From the NCBI RefSeq assembly GCF_003076635.1, contig NZ_QDKG01000001.1, positions 1,326,401 to 1,390,400 on the forward strand: a stretch of 64,000 bases of DNA, read 5' to 3'. The DNA is from Sphingobacterium corticibacter. Its GTDB lineage: Bacteria; Bacteroidota; Bacteroidia; Sphingobacteriales; Sphingobacteriaceae. This document shows, piece after piece, positions 55,935 to 64,000 of the stretch (positions are counted from its first letter, which is position 1; every line of letters begins with the position of its first letter). The notes below the pieces were generated by a model. The model had not been told where the DNA came from and made no database searches. It saw only the letters and a program-made list of their open reading frames with translations. The translations under genes were made by a program, and so were the position numbers.

Positions 55935-58900
55935 ATGAAGAGATCTTTACTTTTCTTTGCGTTGGTCCTAGCTAGCTATGGAACGATCCAAGCGCAGGTT
56001 ACAACTAGTAGTGTTACTGGTACTGTAACACAATCCTCTGGTCAGGCAACACCAGGTGCTACGATTCGTGCCGTTCACACACCATCTGGTACAACTTATT
56101 CCAGTGCTGCTAACGACGCTGGACGTTTCAATTTAGCTAACATGCGTGTCGGCGGTCCATACCGTATCGAGGTTACTTATGTAGGACAAGATCCTGTCAT
56201 TTACGAAAATGTGTACTTACAGTTAGGTCAACCCTTTGTATTAAATGCTGTGTTTACTGATGGTAGTAGAAATATAGAAGAAGTTGCAATCGCAAGTGGT
56301 CAGCGTATCAATACGGCACGCACGGGCGCTTCGACCAGTGTTGGACTAAAGCAATTAAATGAATTACCGCAGGTTAACCGTAGTGTAACAGAGTTTACAA
56401 GACTTACACCACAGGCAAATGGCAACTCATTTGCGGGTCGTGACGCGCGTTACAACAACTTACAAATCGACGGTGCAAACTTCAATAACGGTTTTGGTTT
56501 GAGTACCAATCCATTGCCGGGTGGTAATTCGCAACCGATTTCTCTGGATGCTATCGAAGAAATTAGTGTGAACATCGCGCCGTTTGATGTGACACAATCA
56601 GGTTTTACGGGTGCAGGTATCAATGCTGTCACTCGTAGTGGTACGAACAGAGTCGAAGGATCTGCTTACTACTATTTACAAAATCAAGATATTCAGGGAC
56701 GACGTATTGGCGATGTCACTTTAGACCGAATTGATGCTGCCAAACGTAACTATGGATTTAGATTGGGTGGCCCAATTATTAAAGACAAATTATTTCTTTT
56801 TGTGAATGCGGAACGAGAAGAAGCTACTGGCGGAAATGCTTCCGGTTCTAATCCTTGGCGAGCTTCCGAAAATGGAACAGCGGTACCGGAAGAAAATATT
56901 GCTAGAACAACACGAAGCGATTTAGAAGCTGTTCGTCAGCATCTGATCAACCAGTGGGGGTGGGATCCAGGTCGTTATGAAGGATATGCCGACGAAGCCC
57001 GAGAATCGAGCACCAAATTTCTGGCTCGATTAGATTGGAATATCGACGAAAGACATAAATTGGCCGTTCGATACAATCAGGTCGTAGGAACTTCGATGCA
57101 GGGTGCCAATGGTAACTCGGGGCCATTTCCTCGAAGTCAAACGAACCGAATCAGTCAAAACTCCATTACTTTTGAAAATGGAAACTATGCCTTTAGAAAT
57201 GTTGTACGATCACTAACTGCCGAATTGAATAGTAATATTAATTCTAGGTTGAACAATCAGTTTCTAGCTACATATACACGTATTCAAGATACAAGAACTA
57301 CACCGAGTAATCAGTTGTTTCCATTCGTAGATATAGGTGATGGTACGCATAGCAATATCAACTCTCCGTATGTAAACTACATGAGTTTTGGTACAGAACT
57401 ATTTTCTTACAACAATGATGTGATCAATAATAACTATTCGTTTATCAACAACTTAACACTTTCAGCCGATAAGCATACTTTCACTTTTGGTGCGGCTTTC
57501 GAAATTCAAAACTTTGGCAATAGCTTTACTAGACTGGGAACATCATACTACCGATATGCATCCGTCGAAGATTTTTTAACGACTGGTAGTCCTAATGAAG
57601 TAGCACCGATCATGTTTGGACTGACCTATCCTTATGAAGGTCAAGATACTTATTCACGTATTAATTTTGGATTGGCTTCATTGTATGCGCAGGATCGTTG
57701 GACAGTGACCGACCAATTAACTATTACGTACGGTATTCGAGCGGAGCTACCTATCTATATGAATAAGTTGACTGCAAATCCATCTATCGACGCGATGCGT
57801 TTATTGGATGTGAATGGTATGCCAACCAACTATAATTCAGGATTATGGCCAAAGTCACAATTACTTGTTTCTCCGCGTTTTGGTGTAAATTATGACGTGT
57901 TTGGTGATCGCAGCCTAGTATTGCGAGGTGGTACCGGATTTTTCTCTGGACGTGTACCTTTTGTGTGGTTGACTAATATGCCAACTGGAGCAGGTGTGTT
58001 GCAAAACACGATCGAACCAGGATCGTATGCTGATGTGGCAGGCTGGATTGGTAATGTACGGTTCAATCCGGATCCATATTATCATTTAAATAATGTGCCA
58101 CAAGGTGCGGAAAATGTCTTTATAAGTACACCTAGAGAAGGCGCTCCAAGCTCTTTTGCATTGGTAGATCGCAATTTTAAAATGCCCATGGTGTGGCGTA
58201 CTAGTATTGGTGGAGATTATAAGATACCAAATACTCCTGTTACGGTAACGGGAGACTTCTTGTATACCAGAGATATTAATGCTGTATTCCAATTTGGTGC
58301 AAATAGGGCGTCTTCAAATACATTCCTAAATTATGGATCATCCGGTGAAGAAGGTGATTTTGGCGACAATAGAACTTTCTATCCAAATGGTGTTCAACGA
58401 TTCAATCCACTGCTCGGTGCTAATAATGCGACTGTACTTACGAATACCAATGTCAAAGGGCATGCGCTAAGCGCTACAATAGGATTAAATGTGCCTTATT
58501 ATCAGGGATTTAGCGGCGGCATTTTTTATACGTACTCTGATGCCCGAGAGGTAAGTGCCAATGCTGGATCTAGTGCCAGCTCGGCATGGGGCGGATCTCC
58601 AAATATTAACGGTCCAAATGATCAGATCTTACATCCATCAGCTTTTGCCATTCCGCATCGTTTGGTCGGAAATCTGAGCTATAGGTATGAATATGCAAAC
58701 TCATTGGCTACCACGGTAGGAATAGTTTACACAGGATCATCCCAAGGTCGGTTCTCTTATGTTTATACATCATTCATAAATGGCGATGGTGCTAGCAACG
58801 ATCTGATTTACTTGCCGCGCGATCTCAACTCTTTAAATTTTGTTGATCGTGTGGATGCAAATGGTCAACTATTGTTCACAGCAGCAGAACAACGCGAAGC

Positions 58901-59333
58901 GTTGAGTGTTTTTATTGCAGAGAATGGTTTGGAGAAATATCAAGGTGGTTATCTGCCGAGGAATGGTTTTTTAATGCCTTGGTTGAATCGATTCGATGTA
59001 CGCGTTTTGCAAGATATTTATAAGAATATAGGACCTCGAAGACATACGTTACAGTTGAGTGCCGAGGTCATTAATTTCGGTAATTTAATTAGTAAAAGTT
59101 CGGGTATACAAAGTCGGCTTAACAATGCGCAATTTTTGTATGGAAATAATCTAATTCCTGGCGTAAACAATCAAGGACAACCAGTTTTAAATACCCAAAG
59201 GACGCCACAGTCTGGTATTCCCGAATTTAATATGAATGTGATTAATGGGGAGCTACCAATTACACCATTTCAGAATGCAAGTAATTTGGGAACTACTTGG
59301 CAGATGCAACTGGGTATTCGATATATCTTCTAA
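55935..59333 (+). CDS. Oar-like TonB-dependent receptor, tandem copy 2
   Basis: 1132 residues, the same length and domain order as copy 1 (signal peptide, carboxypeptidase-regulatory-like domain, plug, barrel ending MQLGIRYIF). By eye most residues are identical; differences cluster after the regulatory domain (EEVAIASGQRINTARTG against EEIAITAGRRINTARTG), in extracellular-loop-like stretches such as FHPGGAQRFNAAIG against FYPNGVQRFNPLLG, and near the end. At the DNA level the copies differ at many third positions, so the duplication is not recent, yet the first 60 bases are almost identical. Codon choice looks less T-rich than in copy 1. Confidence 0.93.
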   Translation: MKRSLLFFALVLASYGTIQAQVTTSSVTGTVTQSSGQATPGATIRAVHTPSGTTYSSAANDAGRFNLANMRVGGPYRIEVTYVGQDPVIYENVYLQLGQPFVLNAVFTDGSRNIEEVAIASGQRINTARTGASTSVGLKQLNELPQVNRSVTEFTRLTPQANGNSFAGRDARYNNLQIDGANFNNGFGLSTNPLPGGNSQPISLDAIEEISVNIAPFDVTQSGFTGAGINAVTRSGTNRVEGSAYYYLQNQDIQGRRIGDVTLDRIDAAKRNYGFRLGGPIIKDKLFLFVNAEREEATGGNASGSNPWRASENGTAVPEENIARTTRSDLEAVRQHLINQWGWDPGRYEGYADEARESSTKFLARLDWNIDERHKLAVRYNQVVGTSMQGANGNSGPFPRSQTNRISQNSITFENGNYAFRNVVRSLTAELNSNINSRLNNQFLATYTRIQDTRTTPSNQLFPFVDIGDGTHSNINSPYVNYMSFGTELFSYNNDVINNNYSFINNLTLSADKHTFTFGAAFEIQNFGNSFTRLGTSYYRYASVEDFLTTGSPNEVAPIMFGLTYPYEGQDTYSRINFGLASLYAQDRWTVTDQLTITYGIRAELPIYMNKLTANPSIDAMRLLDVNGMPTNYNSGLWPKSQLLVSPRFGVNYDVFGDRSLVLRGGTGFFSGRVPFVWLTNMPTGAGVLQNTIEPGSYADVAGWIGNVRFNPDPYYHLNNVPQGAENVFISTPREGAPSSFALVDRNFKMPMVWRTSIGGDYKIPNTPVTVTGDFLYTRDINAVFQFGANRASSNTFLNYGSSGEEGDFGDNRTFYPNGVQRFNPLLGANNATVLTNTNVKGHALSATIGLNVPYYQGFSGGIFYTYSDAREVSANAGSSASSAWGGSPNINGPNDQILHPSAFAIPHRLVGNLSYRYEYANSLATTVGIVYTGSSQGRFSYVYTSFINGDGASNDLIYLPRDLNSLNFVDRVDANGQLLFTAAEQREALSVFIAENGLEKYQGGYLPRNGFLMPWLNRFDVRVLQDIYKNIGPRRHTLQLSAEVINFGNLISKSSGIQSRLNNAQFLYGNNLIPGVNNQGQPVLNTQRTPQSGIPEFNMNVINGELPITPFQNASNLGTTWQMQLGIRYIF

Positions 59334-59353
59334 AATTTTGGAGCTATGCTCAC

Positions 59354-59395
59354 TACCACTATTCTCAACGCATATATCTATTGGGAGTAGTGGTG
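59354..59395. terminator. Hairpin between convergent Oar-like copy 2 and gtrA-family gene
   Basis: 13-bp stem including three G-T pairs (arms 59354-59366 and 59383-59395). The T tract after it is weak, so terminator function is only likely. Confidence 0.5.
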
Positions 59396-59411
59396 TTTCG
59401 TAAATAATGCG

Positions 59412-59933
59412 CTAAAACTTCTTACTAAACGTAAATTTCCGCTGAGCGAGGTAACTGTATATCGTAATGATCGAGGTGCACAAAACCTGTGATGGAGTAG
59501 GGTACCAGTGTAACAATTCGACAAACAATTTGAGCAGGAGATAATTTAAGACCAACGATCCCATATTCGTGGCAAAATAACGAAGCAACCGATTGCCAAA
59601 TTTCGGTGCGTGTTCATTTTGCTTAAATACGAAAAAGAAGTTAAACAGAAATCCCGTAAAAAACGTCACTACAAAGGAAGCTAATAATGCAAAGATATAC
59701 GGACTGATAGTTATTAATCCGAGAACATCTACATTATTCTTAAAGGTGACATAGTGGAAGATCAGATAAAACAGTGTCCAATTCAGCAATACATTAAAAC
59801 CACCAAAGAAAACATACTTGAATTTTTGGTAATTCAAGAGGTTCACCTTTCGGTTTCTGACGGATATCGAAACATCCGTATCCGAAATATATCGTTTTAA
59901 AGATTTTAGCTTGCTATCGTTGGAGTTCATCAA
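59412..59933 (-). CDS. GtrA-family membrane protein
   Basis: 173 residues with four predicted membrane helices (about 30-50, 65-90, 95-115 and 130-160), the usual GtrA arrangement. The family includes putative flippases of lipid-linked sugars used in glycan or O-antigen modification. The charged N-terminal extension before FKYVFFGGFNVLLNW is common in Bacteroidota members. No glycosyltransferase gene is adjacent, so the donor and pathway are unknown. It lies downstream of a terminator and stands alone. Confidence 0.88.
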   Translation of the reverse strand: MMNSNDSKLKSLKRYISDTDVSISVRNRKVNLLNYQKFKYVFFGGFNVLLNWTLFYLIFHYVTFKNNVDVLGLITISPYIFALLASFVVTFFTGFLFNFFFVFKQNEHAPKFGNRLLRYFATNMGSLVLNYLLLKLFVELLHWYPTPSQVLCTSIITIYSYLAQRKFTFSKKF

Positions 59934-59956
59934 GGCACTAAGATAACGACCCTATC

Positions 59957-60000
59957 ACAAAAAACACCCTCGATGCATAGAAATTTATCGAGGGTGTTTT
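59957..60000 (-). terminator. Rho-independent terminator after the ABC-F gene
   Basis: Perfect 14-bp stem (arms 59961-59974 and 59987-60000) followed on the minus strand by T tract, 24 bases after the ABC-F stop. Confidence 0.93.
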
Positions 60001-60023
60001 AAAATACGTGATTGGATCAGGTA

Positions 60024-61661
<1,638 letters not shown>

Positions 61662-61871
61662 TTACGTGTTTAAGGAGATTGCACTCCGTAATGTATTGTA
61701 TGCTAAATCGCGTACAAAGGTACGATTAAAAATACACTTTTTTGGCATTCGCCGAAGGCTAATCATGTATTCTATGTGATGGCGTTCGCATTCGAAATAC
61801 TGGTTTTCGGGGATTGATCTATGCGACCTTCAGGGGTAACTTAGTTCCGTATTATCACAAATAAAATCAAG

Positions 61872-62480
61872 ATGAAAAAGCTATTCACAATTTTCATGGT
61901 TAGTTTACTATTTTTTGGCTGTTCGAAAGATGATTCTACGCCTATGGCGGATGGTAATTTTGATGAACTTTTTGGTGGCAGACCTTATAAAGGCACGGCA
62001 CGTGGTGTACGATCGCAGCACGGTGAGGCAGACTATACTTGGAATGGTGAAGGTCGTATAGCCGTGATCGAAGCTTCAAATGACTCTGTTTCGGTCGTGT
62101 TTATGGCAGATTTTGATGATCAAGGAGAGATAAACCTGAAGTTTCGGGGTAAGATACATGGGTCGGATCTACGTTTAGAAGCTGCTGATAGCGAAAACTA
62201 TTTCGTCATTAGCCAAGAAAAGATAGACGGAAAAATCGAAAATGCGGCACAGAGCATGTCGATTGACGGAGTTTTTCAGCGTGGAAAAGCGGATTTGATC
62301 ATGAGCGTCTACTTCAAAGAAACTGATAGCGCGTTTCCTGCTGGGTCTACGTTAAATTTGCAGCTGAATACGAGTCGCGAAATCCCTGCCGGGAATGATG
62401 ATGACTCGGGCTGTGGAGTGCGTGTTGTGCCCATCTGGGGACCAAATGGTATGACAATGGGCATGGTGCCAGATTGCTAA
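61872..62480 (+). CDS. Hypothetical lipoprotein (202 aa)
   Basis: Lipobox LLFFGC (Cys17) after a short signal, followed by a Ser/Asp-rich linker (SKDDSTPMADG). The body is beta-rich and not recognised. A C-terminal acidic stretch (AGNDDDSGCGVRVVPIWG) is followed by a final Cys; the two Cys residues could form a disulphide. It lies 39 bases before a second lipoprotein gene with a similar GCSKD start, so the two are probably co-expressed. Confidence 0.8.
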   Translation: MKKLFTIFMVSLLFFGCSKDDSTPMADGNFDELFGGRPYKGTARGVRSQHGEADYTWNGEGRIAVIEASNDSVSVVFMADFDDQGEINLKFRGKIHGSDLRLEAADSENYFVISQEKIDGKIENAAQSMSIDGVFQRGKADLIMSVYFKETDSAFPAGSTLNLQLNTSREIPAGNDDDSGCGVRVVPIWGPNGMTMGMVPDC

Positions 62481-62519
62481 ATATTTCCAATTGCGGTATA
62501 CATCAATAGATAAGTTAAG

Positions 62520-63491
62520 ATGAAAAATAATATGATTTCTCTGCGAATATGGTCTATAGTATTATTGATTGCGCTGGTAGGATGTTCCAAAGACAATGAT
62601 CTTCCTACAGGGGAAAACGCTGGTATGACTGGTACGATCTATTACGAAAATTTTGAAGGATTTATAAAGATCGATCTGGCTACGAAAGTAAAGACCTTGC
62701 TAACTACCACGGGTACCTATTATAATTGGCACATCACCGCAGATGGCAGTACTTTATTGGAGATGGCAAATGGGAGATCGGCTGGGAAACCAGATCAGAT
62801 TCATTTTACCATTCGGAATCTAGCTACCACCGAAAAAATCAGGGAATTTTTCTATCAACCTTTGAATGGCGGTTCGATATTTCAAGGTGCTGATCTTTCG
62901 CCCGACAAGAGCATGATTTGCGTATTTCCATCTTTTGAGGAAGGATTTGTATTAATCAACGCACAATCTGGTGAAGTGATGGCGCACCTTTATGATATTA
63001 ACGGTGAACAGATTCCACGCAATCAAAGCTTTTCGTGGCTTCCCGATAATTCCCTCTTGATCAAATGGAAGCAACATATCTTAAAGACAAAATTCCCATT
63101 CGATAAAATTGATATCGTTGCAACTTTCGATACAGAAGAATTCAATGCTTTGTCGCCTAATCCGACAGGTACTAAAATCGCAATGGCTTATCAAGGACAT
63201 ATTGCGGTCATCAATGCCGATGGCTCCGATTTTTACATGGCCACATCGGGCAATGAAAGGGAGAGTTGTGCCGTGTTCTCACCAGATGGCCGTTTTCTAT
63301 TAGTCGGCACCGATTTTAGAACAATTGGTGTCCCGGGAAGTGTGCCTAGTTCACAAAGTTTTATGCAAATTATTCCAGCAGATGGCAATACGTACGCTAT
63401 CGATCAAAATAATCCAAATGTAATGCCGGTGATTGCACAGAATGAAAATTCTGCGGAACCGCAAAAAGGATTGATGGTTTGGATTCCTTAA
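62520..63491 (+). CDS. Hypothetical lipoprotein with beta-propeller-like repeats
   Basis: 323 residues. Lipobox ALVGC (Cys22), then SKDND. The remainder contains repeated propeller-type blades: ITADGSTLLEM, LSPDKSMICVF, LSPNPTGTKIAMAYQG, FSPDGRFLLVGTD, resembling PD40/TolB-like repeats. It could be a surface or periplasmic binding protein; no enzymatic motif was seen. Second gene of a probable two-lipoprotein unit. Confidence 0.8.
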   Translation: MKNNMISLRIWSIVLLIALVGCSKDNDLPTGENAGMTGTIYYENFEGFIKIDLATKVKTLLTTTGTYYNWHITADGSTLLEMANGRSAGKPDQIHFTIRNLATTEKIREFFYQPLNGGSIFQGADLSPDKSMICVFPSFEEGFVLINAQSGEVMAHLYDINGEQIPRNQSFSWLPDNSLLIKWKQHILKTKFPFDKIDIVATFDTEEFNALSPNPTGTKIAMAYQGHIAVINADGSDFYMATSGNERESCAVFSPDGRFLLVGTDFRTIGVPGSVPSSQSFMQIIPADGNTYAIDQNNPNVMPVIAQNENSAEPQKGLMVWIP

Positions 63492-63660
63492 TAGAAAAAA
63501 TGTCGATCTAAAGGGATCTAAACAATTAAACTAGAAGTTGCTTTTCGCGATGCAATGCATCGATCATCAAGGGAAGTTGCTATATGAAACTATTATAGCG
63601 CAGTAATTCCAATAGAACGAGCAGCAGCATGGGGTTTCTATTTTAACTTTCACACCGCAC

Positions 63661-63685
63661 AAAAAAACTTCATCTCGTGATGAAG
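63661..63685 (-). terminator. Minus-strand rho-independent terminator
   Basis: 7-bp stem with 4-base loop (CTTCATC/GATGAAG, 63668-63674 and 63679-63685), followed on the minus strand by seven T. It ends some transcript coming from the right, although no gene is established there. Confidence 0.75.
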
Positions 63686-63733
63686 GACTTTCTTGTGTTT
63701 TTTGTTTCAAGGCTAACCCCGTGTATCTAAAAG

Positions 63734-63850
63734 TTACCATTTCTCGCCTAATGCTTCACCCAAGTCTCGCCTTATATTCGGCATTAGCTCGTACAGTTCC
63801 AGTAAAGTTTTAATACAGTAAAAGACTATGTCTAATACATTACCAATACA
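63734..63850 (-). pseudogene. Short protein-like open stretch, possible gene remnant
   Basis: On the minus strand 38 sense codons run from after a TAG (63853-63851) to a TAA (63736-63734). The end translates as protein-like sequence (LLELYELMPNIRRDLGEALGEKW), but there is no ATG, GTG or TTG near its beginning, and stops precede it in the same frame. It may be the tail of a broken gene, or chance. A terminator lies about 50 bases further on. Family not recognised. Confidence 0.3.
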
Positions 63851-63879
63851 CTAATAACACACAAAAGGTTGAGTGTCTT

Positions 63880-63993
63880 ATCCTAAAATACCTATACAGG
63901 TTGCTTAATAAATCCTGAATTGGTTATACATGCTATTTGTTAATCCTAATTGTACTGTACACTGCAATTTTATAATCCTGCTTGAACTATACA
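63880..63993. repeat. Four 19-base repeats with 31-32 base period
   Basis: Imperfect copies begin at 63880, 63912, 63943 and 63975. Each starts ATCCT and ends (T/G)(A/G)TACA-like, consensus ATCCT-N8-CTATACA, with AT-rich spacers of 12-13 bases that differ in sequence. The start-to-start distances are 32, 31 and 32. The array may continue past the window edge. Confidence 0.75.
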
Positions 63994-64000
63994 AGTTCAT

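Larger units (their letters stand above)
63492..64000. other. Right-end region without an established gene
   Basis: 509 bases. Contents: a perfect CGATGCA-A-TGCATCG palindrome (63548-63562), a minus-strand terminator (63661-63685), a short open stretch on the minus strand (63734-63850) and four regularly spaced 19-base repeats (63880-63993). A minus-strand transcript coming from beyond the window and ending at the terminator would explain the layout. Confidence 0.6.

Noticed and set aside
63700..63800. Possible tRNA or structured RNA in the right-end region.
   Set aside because: No cloverleaf, anticodon arm or T-loop sequence could be found; only a 7-bp inverted repeat around CTAATGC/GCATTAG.

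Overview
This window reads as a chromosomal segment of a Bacteroidota bacterium, most likely family Sphingobacteriaceae (Sphingobacterium-like). The signs are SusC/SusD and Oar-like TonB-dependent receptors, an AraR-type Nudix regulator beside araBDA, DUF6850, DUF4296 and DUF3298 proteins, and several matches to the Bacteroidota promoter pattern (TTG-N19-TAnnTTTG). No rRNA, tRNA, phage, insertion sequence or CRISPR array was seen.

Layout. 1-3.6 kb: a DUF6850 outer-membrane protein cut by the left edge, a di-haem cytochrome c peroxidase and an SDR. 3.7-8.5 kb (minus strand): araB-araD-araA-araR, with a 24-unit heptad repeat between araD and araA. 8.9-13.5 kb (plus): a SusC/SusD pair. 13.8-23.4 kb (minus): a DUF5695 protein, aminopeptidase P, dipeptidyl peptidase IV and a LamG-GH127 beta-L-arabinofuranosidase. 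23.6-34.7 kb (plus): an AraC-type regulator, then a tight seven-gene operon holding the complete trans-4-hydroxy-L-proline to 2-oxoglutarate pathway, a DUF885 metallopeptidase-like protein, an amino-acid permease and a second S9 dipeptidyl peptidase. 34.8-51.8 kb: mostly housekeeping and regulatory genes (thioesterase, two Crp/Fnr proteins, multi-PAS histidine kinase, RidA, sirtuin, luciferase-like oxidoreductase, DUF1349, TIM-barrel isomerase, methyltransferase, aspartate kinase, YggS, MutS2). 52-59 kb: two tandem 1132-residue Oar-like receptors. 59-63.5 kb: GtrA, an ABC-F protein and two lipoproteins. 63.5-64 kb: non-coding, with a 31-32 bp periodic repeat running towards the right edge.

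Main idea. The 31 kb from 3.7 to 34.7 kb looks like one functional island. GH127 enzymes of the HypBA1 type release L-arabinose from beta-arabinofuranosides linked to hydroxyproline in plant extensins. Here such an enzyme sits at the end of a putative operon with two proline-specific peptidases, flanked by L-arabinose catabolism on one side and hydroxyproline catabolism on the other. The inferred system takes up arabinosylated hydroxyproline-rich glycopeptides, strips the arabinose, cleaves the Pro/Hyp-rich peptide, and feeds both products into central metabolism through xylulose-5-phosphate and 2-oxoglutarate. The enzyme families are recognised from sequence motifs; the joint substrate is inference.
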